Shown in pieces: positions 1 to 8,311 of a stretch of DNA of 64,000 bases. Position numbers and translations under genes: made by a program. The notes beneath the pieces are model-generated. The model was not told where the DNA came from, did no database searches, and saw nothing but the letters and a program-made list of their open reading frames with translations. Position 1 is the first letter of the stretch. The number at the start of each line of letters is the position of its first letter. The stretch is from Bacillota bacterium (GTDB lineage Bacteria > Bacillota > Clostridia > Christensenellales > SZUA-584), in assembly GCA_023460085.1 (NCBI GenBank), contig JAEWRI010000046.1, forward strand, positions 62,001 through 126,000, in the 5' to 3' direction.

Positions 1-2157
1 GCCGTCGCTGTACACGTCGCCCAGCACCACGATGGTCAGCCGATCCGCCTCCGCCCCGTCCTTCATCAGCGCTACCGTCATGCCCGTCGCCACGTTGCCG
101 GTGCTCACTTCCGTGCCGTCCGTTTTGTAAACGTGCAAGCTGGCCGCGTCGTTGCCAAGATTGGCGATAAACTGTGCGACGCCCGTATTCTTGGTGACCC
201 CCGTCACCGTATCCGTATTAATCCTGTACTTCACGGAGGTGATGCCGTTGGACTTCACCGCCACCGCGCACACGGCGGTATAGCTGCCCTCGGCGGTTTT
301 CACCGTGATGTTCGCCGTGCCTTCCGCCACCGCCGTTACCACCCCGCCCGAAACGGTTGCCGCCGCCGTGTTGCTGGAGGTCCAGCTTACGGCTTTGTTC
401 ACCGCGGTCGAAGGCAGAACCGCCGCCGTCAGCGTCACCGTATCGCCGGGCGCAAGCGTTGCCGTCGTGATGCCCAGTGAAACGCCGCTCACGTGCTTTT
501 GCACCACGGGCGAATCCAGCGTGACGTAATCCTTGTGTACATACGCCGCAGCCCCGCCGAAGTTAATCTGGTGCCAATCGCCAGTGTAAAAGTCGTCCGT
601 GACCTCGATACGCGCGCCGCCGGGCAGCGAACCGACGATGTTGGTGCTGCTGGAGGAGCTGGGCGAGGAGCGCACGTTCAGCGAGTCGGTCGCCGTTACC
701 GTCGCGGTGGAATAATCGGGCGCGGGTGTTACGGCTGTCAGCGTGGGCCGCGTAAAATCCAGCGTTGTCAGCGTGGTATTCGGATAGTAGAAATCGAGTA
801 TCTCCGCGTAAGTCTGCCCGGCGCCGCCGTCCGATACCGCTTTCGCGCGCTGCTGGGCACCGCGCTGAGAGAGGCCGCAGCCATGCCCGTAGCGCCGCAT
901 GGATAGCGCGAAGCCGGTCAGCGTTCCGCCGTCGGTTACGGGTTCCACGACGTAAATACCCAGACTTTTGTGCACAAAGGCCGTGCCGCCGTCCGAGCTG
1001 CAGAGCTTACGCATGTCGAACGTTACATCCTCCACGGTGACGGCAGTTCCCCCTGCTGATACCGTGAAGTCGCCCGTCGCCATAATCTTATCCACACAAA
1101 GGTTAACGCCGCCGTTGACGCCCGCCCCGGGCGTGGCGCTGTGATCCTGGCCGCTGGAGGTATCGTAGGTGTTGGTGGAAAGATCCAGCACCCCCGTCAG
1201 CGTAAAGTCGCTCAGGGAGGAAACGCCGGAAAGCTTGCCGCTGTCCAGTATCGCCTGACAGATAATCGTAACCGCCTTGCCCGCGTCGATAGTCACATCC
1301 ATATTGTTGTCTGTGGTGATGGGGTGCGCGCCGTCGATAGCGACCGGAAAGAAGATGGTTTCGAAACGGCTGGAGGGATTCAGCACATCGTACGGGTCCT
1401 CTGTAATCTGATAATACACCCAGTCCTTGCCGCCGCCCCAGCGATGGTATGGAAGCTCTGTCCAGCCGCCGTTGGACGCTGAATAGTACGTGTCGATAAC
1501 CGTGCTGCCGTACAACAGCACCTGTCCTGCCGTAGCGTTCACCGCCGCAATGGCGTTGGTCGCGCCGGGGTCGTACCCCTTGTACACCTGATCGGTGGAG
1601 GAGGAATCGGTAATATCGTAGCTGCCGCCGCTGCCCAACCGCTTCACCGTATAGTTGCGCGCAGCAACGGCCTGCGCTTTCAGCGCCTCCGCAGGCCACG
1701 AATCGCTCATCTCATAAGGCACCACGCCGTACAGATACTGGTCCAGGTCGATGTAGTTGACCAGCATGAGGTTGCCGCCGCTCACGGAAAAGCACAGATC
1801 GCCCAGGTACCGTCGGGCGGATCCGCCCACCTCGAGCCATGCGAAGTTGTTGTACCCCGCAGTGGCGGCGCGCTGCGCCACATATACCGTCGTACCGGAG
1901 GCGATGCGCGTACTGCCGTAATACAGGCCCACGCTGCTGCCCTCCACCTTTGCGGTATAGAGCTGGCGCGCCAGCACGGTGTCGCCCACCGTATAGTTGC
2001 CGTCGGCAAAGAACGAAAGGCTCGTCGTCGTTTCAATGGAAAGCTTCACGCGCACGACACTGCTGGCGGCAGCCGCTTTGGCCGCTATTGGCACGCCGGC
2101 AAGCAGGCTTATCACCAAACCCGTGCAAAGTACTACTGACAGAAGCTTTCGACGCAT
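1..2157 (-). CDS. Secreted SpoIID-domain protein with SH3b and Ig-like domains (C-terminus cut by window edge)
   Basis: The frame is open for 719 codons from ATG 2157 and runs off the left edge. A signal peptide occupies about residues 1-33. A SpoIID/LytB amidase-enhancer domain spans about 130-470. It has the VPYEM motif (the family's catalytic glutamate, here E149), the KAQAVAARNY segment and the YGHG-GLSQRGA motif near H425. SpoIID enzymes are lytic transglycosylases acting on denuded glycan. An SH3b domain (about 485-545) and a BIG2-like Ig domain (about 557-630) follow. The last visible residues, LGDVYSDG, look like the start of a dockerin repeat. The ATG is preceded by GGGGGAT. The cell-surface role is inferred; this is not the short sporulation SpoIID itself. 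Confidence 0.85.
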   Translation of the reverse strand, partial: MRRKLLSVVLCTGLVISLLAGVPIAAKAAAASSVVRVKLSIETTTSLSFFADGNYTVGDTVLARQLYTAKVEGSSVGLYYGSTRIASGTTVYVAQRAATAGYNNFAWLEVGGSARRYLGDLCFSVSGGNLMLVNYIDLDQYLYGVVPYEMSDSWPAEALKAQAVAARNYTVKRLGSGGSYDITDSSSTDQVYKGYDPGATNAIAAVNATAGQVLLYGSTVIDTYYSASNGGWTELPYHRWGGGKDWVYYQITEDPYDVLNPSSRFETIFFPVAIDGAHPITTDNNMDVTIDAGKAVTIICQAILDSGKLSGVSSLSDFTLTGVLDLSTNTYDTSSGQDHSATPGAGVNGGVNLCVDKIMATGDFTVSAGGTAVTVEDVTFDMRKLCSSDGGTAFVHKSLGIYVVEPVTDGGTLTGFALSMRRYGHGCGLSQRGAQQRAKAVSDGGAGQTYAEILDFYYPNTTLTTLDFTRPTLTAVTPAPDYSTATVTATDSLNVRSSPSSSSSTNIVGSLPGGARIEVTDDFYTGDWHQINFGGAAAYVHKDYVTLDSPVVQKHVSGVSLGITTATLAPGDTVTLTAAVLPSTAVNKAVSWTSSNTAAATVSGGVVTAVAEGTANITVKTAEGSYTAVCAVAVKSNGITSVKYRINTDTVTGVTKNTGVAQFIANLGNDAASLHVYKTDGTEVSTGNVATGMTVALMKDGAEADRLTIVVLGDVYSDG

Positions 2158-2168
2158 TTTATCCCCCG

Positions 2169-2230
2169 GATGCCGGTCCTGCAGACCGGAAAAATTCGTA
2201 ATACTCGTGAAATATAATTGTAACAATTAC
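2169..2230 (-). promoter_or_regulatory. Candidate promoter of the SpoIID-domain gene with overlapping palindrome
   Basis: On the minus strand TTGTTA is followed after 17 bases by TATTAC, about 35 bases upstream of the start codon. A perfect 13-base palindrome (AATTGT-A-ACAATT, 2216-2228) covers the -35 box and could be an operator. Positions are read by eye. Confidence 0.4.
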
Positions 2231-2355
2231 ACCATTACTTATACCATATATCCCCCGCTTTGTACAGTTTCAAACAGAAAAAAACGTTGGATTATTCAGA
2301 TATACCATAAAAATAAGCAGACCGCCCCGATAAATGGACGGTCTGACGCTTCTCA

Positions 2356-2946
2356 CTATGCTTGTCCCGCTACAGCTTTGCGCCCGCACTCGTGGCAGAA
2401 TTTTGTACCAGAAGGGTTCTCCGCACCGCAGCCGGAGCATTTGGGCGACGCCTCGGCAGCCAGCTTCGTGCCGCACTCCTGGCAGAACTTTGTTCCCGGA
2501 GGGTTCTCCCTGCCGCATGACGGGCACTTGGGCGATACCGGCGCCGTCAGCTTCTCGCCGCACTCCTGACAGAACTTCGTACCGGGAGGGTTCTCCAGCC
2601 CGCAACTCCGGCAGGTGCGCGCATCCAGCTCCTGCTGCTCCGCGCGCTGCTTCTCCTCGGCGGCACGCTTTGCATCCTCCAGCTCTGCCCGTTTGCGCGA
2701 TATTGCCCGTTCCGCTTCCGCGGCTTCCGCGCAGGCATCCGCAAATTCCGGATACTTTCCGCTTTTATGGGCTTCGCAGACCGCCTCGCCGATACGGGCG
2801 TAAGCCTCCTGCCTTTTGCGCTCCATTTCATTGAGATCGCCCTGAAGCAAAAACGCATTCACGGAAGCGTCCTTCTTGGCTTCCTCTCCCATCAGCGGCT
2901 GCATGCCCTTGATGATTCCGCCCAGACTGCTGAAAAAATCACTCAT
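2356..2946 (-). CDS. Protein with three C-terminal zinc ribbons
   Basis: This 196-residue protein has an N-terminal helical part rich in Glu, Arg, Lys and Ala (about residues 40-110, probably coiled coil). Three near-identical zinc ribbons follow, each of the form CxxCGxENPxGTKFCxECG. There is no signal peptide and no membrane segment, so it is probably cytoplasmic. Such ribbons bind structural zinc; the partner is unknown. The three ribbons are so alike that they probably arose by tandem duplication. The gene stands alone between the SpoIID-domain gene and the tetR gene, both also on the minus strand. I do not recognise a named family. Confidence 0.8.
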   Translation of the reverse strand: MSDFFSSLGGIIKGMQPLMGEEAKKDASVNAFLLQGDLNEMERKRQEAYARIGEAVCEAHKSGKYPEFADACAEAAEAERAISRKRAELEDAKRAAEEKQRAEQQELDARTCRSCGLENPPGTKFCQECGEKLTAPVSPKCPSCGRENPPGTKFCQECGTKLAAEASPKCSGCGAENPSGTKFCHECGRKAVAGQA

Positions 2947-3022
2947 AGCGCCCCCCTGTGCTCCTCTGTGTTTTTTCCATTATACCCCATCGGACGTGCT
3001 TCGGCAAGCCGTTGCGCCGCCT

Positions 3023-3700
3023 TTACGAAAGCAGCAGCGCCAGCGCGCTGGCTATACAACGCTCGCGCACCGCGTCTTTGTCCTCCACGATGCTGCCGAT
3101 GGATCCGTACCGACAGAGCGCCACAAAGCCGTGCAGCATCGCCCACGCGGCTGCGATGCGCTGCTGCGGTTCATCCACCTTTTCGCATTGCATCAGCGCC
3201 CCATAGAGTACGCCCAGCACTTCCATCGATATGCGCGTGGCCTCCCCCGCAACAGCCTGCTCCTGAGGCTCTACATACGGCTTGCACTCCGGGTAGTCGC
3301 TCGCGAACATGATGCTGTAATAGCCTCCCTGCTCCAGCCCAAAGCCGATGTACGCCTCCATCGCGGCGCGAAGAGCCGCGCGCGGCTCCGCCGCTTGGGC
3401 GACGGCAGCCGTCATCATATCGCGAAGGCGCTTAAAGCCTACCACCAGCAGTGAAAGAAAAAGCTCGTCCTTGCTTGTAAAATATCGATATATGGTCGTT
3501 GCCGTGATGCCAAGTTCCGAAGCAAGCTTGCGCATCGAAAGATCCTTGAACCCTTTCTGCTCCACCAGGCCCTGCGCCTGCAGCAGTATGCGCGCCTTTT
3601 CTTCCGCAACCCGCCCTTCATCCATCGCTTTTCTGACCAAGTAATGTACCGCCTTTATCCCAGATGGCGTTATCATATAACATTTTGTCAACCAAATCAA
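3023..3700 (-). CDS. TetR/AcrR-family transcriptional regulator
   Basis: The N-terminal helix-turn-helix is clear (KDLSMRKLASELGITATTIYRYFTSKDELF, described in two parts by its LGITATTIYRYF core). The C-terminal ligand domain resembles the WHG/TetR_C_33 type. The listed start is a TTG at 3700 preceded by GGGGAGG. An ATG at 3625 would give 200 residues, nearer the usual family length, so the start is uncertain. The gene is divergent from the DUF5685-J-protein operon, which it may control; that is inference. A short palindrome lies between the alternative starts. Confidence 0.85.
   Translation of the reverse strand: MIWLTKCYMITPSGIKAVHYLVRKAMDEGRVAEEKARILLQAQGLVEQKGFKDLSMRKLASELGITATTIYRYFTSKDELFLSLLVVGFKRLRDMMTAAVAQAAEPRAALRAAMEAYIGFGLEQGGYYSIMFASDYPECKPYVEPQEQAVAGEATRISMEVLGVLYGALMQCEKVDEPQQRIAAAWAMLHGFVALCRYGSIGSIVEDKDAVRERCIASALALLLS
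3669..3681. repeat. 13-base inverted repeat, possible TetR operator
   Basis: GTTAT-CAT-ATAAC is a perfect inverted repeat with 5-base arms. It lies just upstream of the internal ATG at 3625 of the tetR gene, so it would be promoter-proximal if that ATG is the true start. Autoregulation is a guess from position. Confidence 0.25.
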
Positions 3701-3772
3701 TATTGCCTCCCCGCCTCCGCCCGTTGATACCGGAGAAAATCATGAACTTACGATGAATTTCGCACGCGCAAG

Positions 3773-3801
3773 TTGTGAAACGAAATGTGAAATGCTATAG
3801 T
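3773..3801 (+). promoter_or_regulatory. Sigma-A type promoter of the DUF5685-J-protein operon
   Basis: TTGTGA (3773-3778) and TATAGT (3796-3801) are separated by exactly 17 bases. The DUF5685 start codon follows at 3820 behind a GGAG ribosome-binding site. Confidence 0.55.
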
Positions 3802-3819
3802 TGAAGGCAGGAGACACGC

Positions 3820-4686
3820 ATGTTCGGATATGTGCTGCCGCTGCGCCCGGAGTTGAAGGTCAAGGAAAACGAAGCGTTTCAAGGCTATTACTGCGGACTC
3901 TGCAAGGCGATAAAACACAACTATACCAATGCGGCGCGCCTGATGCTGAACTACGACTGCGCCGTATTGCTTCTGCTGCTCTCGTCTATGAGCCCGGAGA
4001 TGCCGACTGTCGTACGGGAAAAGTGCGTGGCCAGCCCCTTGAAAAAGAAGACCGTAGTGAAATCGGGCGAGGCACGTTATGCCGCCGCGATCAATGTGCT
4101 GCTGGGCTGCGCAAAGATAGAGGATACCGCGCGGGACGAACATCGGCTGACAGCCGGCGCGCTGTCGCTGTTCTACCGGCGTGTGAACGCCCGTGCGAAG
4201 GCAGATTTCCCCGAGACGGCCCGCTCTTTTGAGACGCACCTCGCCGCCTTGGAGCAGCTGGAGATACAGGGCACGGACAGCGCGGACGCCGTGGCGGGAG
4301 AGTTCGGACAGCTGCTGGCCGACGCCTTTGCGCTTGCGCCCTTTGGTTTCGTGAAAGAAACGGCGAAAAAGTCGTTATGGCACTTTGGCTACAACCTCGG
4401 GCGGTGGATATACCTCGCCGACGCGCTGGACGACCTCGAAAAGGATTGGAAGGGCAAGAGCTACAACGTCTTTCTCAAGCGGCCTTTCACCGACATCTCG
4501 GCGCTGCGCGGCAGCATCCGCGAGGAAGCGGAGTTCAGTCTGCACTACTCGCTTTCGGAGGCGTGCAAAGCGTATGAGCTCCTGGACATTCAGCGGGACA
4601 AGCCGCTGCTCGATAACATCATGTATCTGGGACTGGCAAAGAAAACACAAGAGGTGCTGAAGGGAAAAACGAATGGATCCGTATAA
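3820..4686 (+). CDS. DUF5685 family protein
   Basis: This 288-residue protein starts MFGYVLPLRPELKVKE and carries C25-x-x-C28 in the segment YYCGLCK. An all-helical C-terminal half includes the acidic motif DALDDLEKDWKGKSYN. These are marks of DUF5685 as I know it from Clostridia; the function is unknown. The acidic motif superficially recalls Asp-rich metal-binding motifs of all-helical enzymes, but that is only resemblance. The last 14 bases overlap the J-domain gene, so the two are translationally coupled. The SD is GCAGGAGACACGC before ATG. Confidence 0.8.
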   Translation: MFGYVLPLRPELKVKENEAFQGYYCGLCKAIKHNYTNAARLMLNYDCAVLLLLLSSMSPEMPTVVREKCVASPLKKKTVVKSGEARYAAAINVLLGCAKIEDTARDEHRLTAGALSLFYRRVNARAKADFPETARSFETHLAALEQLEIQGTDSADAVAGEFGQLLADAFALAPFGFVKETAKKSLWHFGYNLGRWIYLADALDDLEKDWKGKSYNVFLKRPFTDISALRGSIREEAEFSLHYSLSEACKAYELLDIQRDKPLLDNIMYLGLAKKTQEVLKGKTNGSV

Positions 4687-5302
4687 AGTATTGGGGGTCA
4701 GCCCGTCCGCGACGGATGAGGAAGTAAAGGCGGCCTACCGGCAGCTGGCAAAGAAGTATCACCCGGACCGCTACCGCGGCCACGATTTGCAGGATCTCGC
4801 GGGCGAAAAGCTCAAGCAGATCAACGAGGCATACGACATCATACAGAAGGAACGCCAGAGCGGCCACTACAGCAATTCCGGGGCCGGTTCGGGATACAGC
4901 TCCGGTTCGTCCTCGTATTCCTCGGGATATTCGGGTTCCTCGCAGTTTGCGGAGGTGCGGCGTGCCATGCAGTCAGGCGATTTGACACGCGCCGACGCGC
5001 TGCTGGATTCCATGAGCGAACGGAATGCCGAATGGCACTACTGGAAGGGCACGGTGCTGCTGCGCAAGGGCTGGTACGACGGGGCCCGGCAGCATTTCTC
5101 GACGGCATGCAGCATGGATCCCGGCAACGCCGAATATGCAAACGCCTACAACACCGTCAACCGAAGCGCAAGCGGGTACGGCCAAACGTTCTACGGCAAC
5201 CAGGGAACCAGCAATACCGACGTGTGCAGCTGCTGCTCCAGCCTGCTCTGCGCGGACTGCTGCTGCGAATGCATGGGCGGAGACTGCATCCCCTGCTGTT
5301 AA
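4673..5302 (+). CDS. J-domain (DnaJ-like) protein with Cys-rich tail
   Basis: Residues 1-65 are a J domain with the HPD signature (KKYHPDRYRG), which stimulates Hsp70 ATPase. A Ser/Gly/Tyr-rich linker follows, then a TPR-like helical part (about 95-165). The last 35 residues have the pattern CSCCSSLL-CADCCCEC-MGGDCIPCC. This lacks the zinc-finger spacing of DnaJ, so it is a specialised co-chaperone and not DnaJ itself. The clustered cysteines suggest metal binding, acylation or membrane association; none can be chosen from sequence. The gene overlaps the DUF5685 gene upstream. Confidence 0.85.
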   Translation: MDPYKVLGVSPSATDEEVKAAYRQLAKKYHPDRYRGHDLQDLAGEKLKQINEAYDIIQKERQSGHYSNSGAGSGYSSGSSSYSSGYSGSSQFAEVRRAMQSGDLTRADALLDSMSERNAEWHYWKGTVLLRKGWYDGARQHFSTACSMDPGNAEYANAYNTVNRSASGYGQTFYGNQGTSNTDVCSCCSSLLCADCCCECMGGDCIPCC

Positions 5303-5343
5303 GGGTAACTGGATGAAGAGATTAATGATACGGAGAACCGCAT

Positions 5344-5886
5344 ATGCCACGGTTTAAACGCACAGCCCACCGCGTAAGCCTGACCGCGATGTTCGCATCC
5401 ATGTCGCTGTTGTTTTTGTACATCGCATCGATACCGGGCAGCCCGGTGAGCATCGCCATGTATTTTTTAAGCTCCGTATTCGTGATGGGGCTTGTGCTGG
5501 AGGAGGAGATCGGCCTTGCGTTCCTGATGTTCGCAGCGGTCTCGCTGCTGTCGCTGCTGCTGATGCCCGACCGGCTGATGGTAATTCCCTACATCATCTT
5601 CTTCGGCCATTACGGTATCGGCAAATTCTTTATCGAAACCCACATCCGCGACAAAATAGTGCGCTATATCGTCAAACTGCTCTATTATAATGTAGCGCTT
5701 ATACTGGTTTACCTCATCGCGCAGGTGGTGAGCAGTCAGGCGCTTGATAACCTGATTGCGTTCAACATCTCCCTGTGGCTGCTGATACCGCTTGCCGAGA
5801 TCGCCTTTGTGCTCTACGACTTTCTGTTCACCAAGGTGACAGGCTACTACTTCAACAACATGCGCCGCTTCCTGATGAAAAACTAA
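5344..5886 (+). CDS. Hypothetical multi-pass membrane protein
   Basis: The protein has 180 residues with about five hydrophobic segments (roughly residues 12-30, 36-52, 57-76, 78-90, 110-132 and 138-160). The C-terminus is basic (NNMRRFLMKN), consistent with a cytoplasmic tail. It lies 41 bases after the J-domain gene on the same strand and may belong to that operon. The size and hydrophobic pattern recall small integral membrane or transporter-accessory proteins, but no family motif is recognised. Its end overlaps the end of the convergent SanA-like gene by four bases. Confidence 0.65.
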   Translation: MPRFKRTAHRVSLTAMFASMSLLFLYIASIPGSPVSIAMYFLSSVFVMGLVLEEEIGLAFLMFAAVSLLSLLLMPDRLMVIPYIIFFGHYGIGKFFIETHIRDKIVRYIVKLLYYNVALILVYLIAQVVSSQALDNLIAFNISLWLLIPLAEIAFVLYDFLFTKVTGYYFNNMRRFLMKN

Positions 5887-6584
5887 GCCTTATCATGCGT
5901 CAGCGCGCTGCTTCCCCATATGGGAATGGCGTCGCCCAGGTATTTCGGTTCCGGAAGAAACACGTTCACGTACAGAAAATCCTTCACGCAGGCCAGCGTT
6001 TCGCGCAGTGCCTGTTGGCGTTCGTTGCCGTATACGTGCGCGTCGGCATCCACTCCGTACGCCTCAATCCCCAGCCTGCGCGCATCGTATACCGCGCGGG
6101 AAAGGTTCACTCCCTGCGTCACGATGATGGCGCTTTTTACGCAGAAAATATCCCGTGCGCGGTACATGGTTTCATAGGTTGAAAATCCCGCGTGATCGAG
6201 GAAAATATCCTCTTTTGGTACACCGCGCTCTACGGCGTAATCCATCATCGCGTTTACTTCATCGTACTCCACGCGTCCGTGGTCCCCGCTGAACAGCATC
6301 CTGTCCGCCTTGCCCGCTTCGTAGAGCGCAATGGCGGCGTCCATCCTGTCCTGCAGCACGCCTGACAGCTGATCCTCGTCCCGCACGAGCGCGCCCGGCA
6401 CCAGTATGCAGTCCGCCTCGGGCAGCGCATCGGTATCGTCTGCACTATACACATACGCCGATGAAATGGCCGCGATGCGCGCGTTCACACCCCATACGCC
6501 CAGCGCGCCCAGTGCGAGCACTCCCGCCGCGGCGATGAGTACGATCCACCGTTTTTTCATTCTGCGCCTGCCCTGTTTCATCAT
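5883..6584 (-). CDS. SanA/YdcF-like DUF218 membrane-anchored protein
   Basis: One N-terminal membrane segment (about residues 10-32) is followed by a DUF218 domain. Visible motifs are ADCILVPGA, a FSGDHGR segment, and EDIFLDHAGFSTYETMYRA. The family includes SanA, YdcF and ElyC, linked to envelope integrity; the biochemical reaction is not established. The sequence AIIVTQGVNLSRAVYDARRLGIEAYGVDAD matches the Rossmann-like second half of the domain (given in pieces: VTQGVNLSRA and GVDAD). It is five bases downstream of the zinc-ribbon membrane protein gene, so the two are probably cotranscribed. Confidence 0.85.
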   Translation of the reverse strand: MMKQGRRRMKKRWIVLIAAAGVLALGALGVWGVNARIAAISSAYVYSADDTDALPEADCILVPGALVRDEDQLSGVLQDRMDAAIALYEAGKADRMLFSGDHGRVEYDEVNAMMDYAVERGVPKEDIFLDHAGFSTYETMYRARDIFCVKSAIIVTQGVNLSRAVYDARRLGIEAYGVDADAHVYGNERQQALRETLACVKDFLYVNVFLPEPKYLGDAIPIWGSSALTHDKA

Positions 6585-6589
6585 GGCTC

Positions 6590-7744
6590 CTATTGGATGA
6601 TGTAGTAGCCGTCCTTTGCCGTAATGGTATATGTGACGGCGCTGGTCTGCATGTCGCCATTTTCATCGGGCACCGTATGCGTCTCCGATGCAATGACGCC
6701 GGTGCTGCCGTAAAATTCATAGTGGTACGTCAACGTGGGCTCCACGCCATTGCTTTGCAGAAAATCGGAGAAATCCTGCGCGCTGTTGTCCGGCGTCAGC
6801 CCAGCCTGCTGGGCCAGCGCTATTTGTTCGTCGCTGAGGTAGTAGCAGCGCTGGTCGGTCACGCGGCTGCCGCTCATGGAATCGATAAACACGGCGACGG
6901 GCTTGCTGAAGCTGCCGTCCGACGCCTCCGCGAACTGCACGCTCATCCGCGCGTTGCTGAGCAGGTACAGTACAGAGACGTACTGCTGCTTCTCCCCTTC
7001 CTCATTGAAATAGGTATAAGGGTACGTCACCTTGCCCGGTGTATACTCAATCGCCGACAGATCCTCCACGCCCTGATAGAAGCTGAGTTCTCCCGTATCC
7101 TCGTTATAGCTGTACTGCCGGATGATGGAGTCGTACTGGTCCAGCAGCCTACCCGGATCGTCGATGTTTCGTATCAGTATGGTTTTGCCCGAGGCGTCGG
7201 CGGCTTCCTCATAGGTCTCGTGCATATAGAACTTGCCGCCCTGGCTGCCCGTGTTGGCAAGTACGCTGACTTCGTCGTACCAGATGATTGTCTTGGTACC
7301 GCCCTCCGCGTGCACGATGGCGAGCAGTTCATCGTCCGCGCTCTTGATGGCGTAGGTGCCGTCCGCGCTGACCAGCGCCTTGATGGTCTCCGTATCACGG
7401 CTCAGCGGAGCCCTGATGGTCAGTGGCAGCACCACCGCCGCGGCAATCACCGCCGCAGCCGCCAGCAGTCGCAGCGCCATACAAAACTGCTGCTTTCGCT
7501 GGGCCGCTTTGAAGTGCTTCCCCGCCAGCTCCCGCGCGGTGCGGTTTTTCACCGGTTCGGATACGCCGCAGCCTTCGCAGACGCCGGCATAGCGCACGCG
7601 CAGCGGCACCACATTGACGCCGAAAACAACGAGGTAGCGCACCGTTTTCTCCATGCGGTACTCGCGCTCTTTTTTACACGCCTCGCACCGATCGCTCGTG
7701 AACCGGCCCAGCACCGTTGTCTTTTCGCGTATGCCGAAAATCAT
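6590..7744 (-). CDS. Hypothetical zinc-ribbon plus membrane-anchored extracellular protein
   Basis: The 384-residue protein has an N-terminal pair of CxxC motifs (CEACKK at about residue 20 and CEGCGV near 57), probably a zinc-binding cytoplasmic part. One membrane segment follows at about residues 90-112. The remaining 270 residues are probably outside the cell and show no catalytic motif I recognise. Phrases such as YDEVSVLANTGSQGG give no family match. It is probably cotranscribed with the SanA-like gene. Function unknown. Confidence 0.7.
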   Translation of the reverse strand: MIFGIREKTTVLGRFTSDRCEACKKEREYRMEKTVRYLVVFGVNVVPLRVRYAGVCEGCGVSEPVKNRTARELAGKHFKAAQRKQQFCMALRLLAAAAVIAAAVVLPLTIRAPLSRDTETIKALVSADGTYAIKSADDELLAIVHAEGGTKTIIWYDEVSVLANTGSQGGKFYMHETYEEAADASGKTILIRNIDDPGRLLDQYDSIIRQYSYNEDTGELSFYQGVEDLSAIEYTPGKVTYPYTYFNEEGEKQQYVSVLYLLSNARMSVQFAEASDGSFSKPVAVFIDSMSGSRVTDQRCYYLSDEQIALAQQAGLTPDNSAQDFSDFLQSNGVEPTLTYHYEFYGSTGVIASETHTVPDENGDMQTSAVTYTITAKDGYYIIQ

Positions 7745-7826
7745 ATCCTTCTCCCGCGCTTTTGCATGATTGTACCATACATTTTCGCTTTCGTCTGTGA
7801 ATATTCATAGCACAGGGAGGAAGGCT

Positions 7827-8156
7827 ATGCCACTCTATCCGACGCGTTTTTCCGTAACGCCTGAAAAAAACGAACGTATCGAAGCCGTGGTAACGCTGCC
7901 GGGCGAGTCCCGCAGCCTGCTGCACGGCACGGTGTACGACGCGGATGGCAGCCGCGTGCAGGACGCCGTGGTGCGACTGTTTCTGTGCGATGACGACCGG
8001 CTCGTTCCTGCGGGCGACGCCTTCACCGATGCCGACGGGGAGTTTGTTTTCGGTCCCCTTGTCTGCGAGAGGCGGTACATCGCAAAGGTTTACGTGGGCG
8101 GCGCGGTGCTGCGCGAGATCGTTGTCCGCCCCGCCCGGAAGCGAAACAGCAAATAA
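7827..8156 (+). CDS. Small carboxypeptidase-regulatory-like (Ig-fold) protein
   Basis: I start this 109-residue protein at ATG 7827 because GGGAGGAAGG lies just upstream; an in-frame ATG at 7770 has no ribosome-binding site. The core LHGTVYDADGSRVQDAVVRLF followed by DADGEFVFGPL is the beta-sandwich pattern of carboxypeptidase-regulatory-like/SpaA-type domains (cited by its two motifs GTVYDADGSRVQDA and TDADGEFVFGP). No signal peptide is seen, so it would be cytoplasmic, which is unusual for this fold. Role unknown. A terminator follows directly. Confidence 0.7.
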   Translation: MPLYPTRFSVTPEKNERIEAVVTLPGESRSLLHGTVYDADGSRVQDAVVRLFLCDDDRLVPAGDAFTDADGEFVFGPLVCERRYIAKVYVGGAVLREIVVRPARKRNSK

Positions 8157-8177
8157 TATTTCCATTAAAAACCTTCG

Positions 8178-8197
8178 GCGCTGCTTCAGCGCTTTTT
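8178..8197 (+). terminator. Rho-independent terminator
   Basis: GCGCTG-CTT-CAGCGC is followed by five T residues, 22 bases after the stop of the small Ig-fold gene. It separates that gene from the pilus operon. Confidence 0.75.
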
Positions 8198-8311
8198 GAT
8201 TTCCGCTTAAGTTTCTCCTGTAAAATACCGATACATTTGATACGGATGTTTATGTGCCGCATGACGGGCTGTTTTCGTGCGGTGCAACGCTATGGAAGGC
8301 GGTGGCATTCT

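Noticed and set aside
6593..7810. A 405-codon open frame on the plus strand
   Set aside because: It is the antisense shadow of the zinc-ribbon membrane protein; composition and lack of start signals argue against it.
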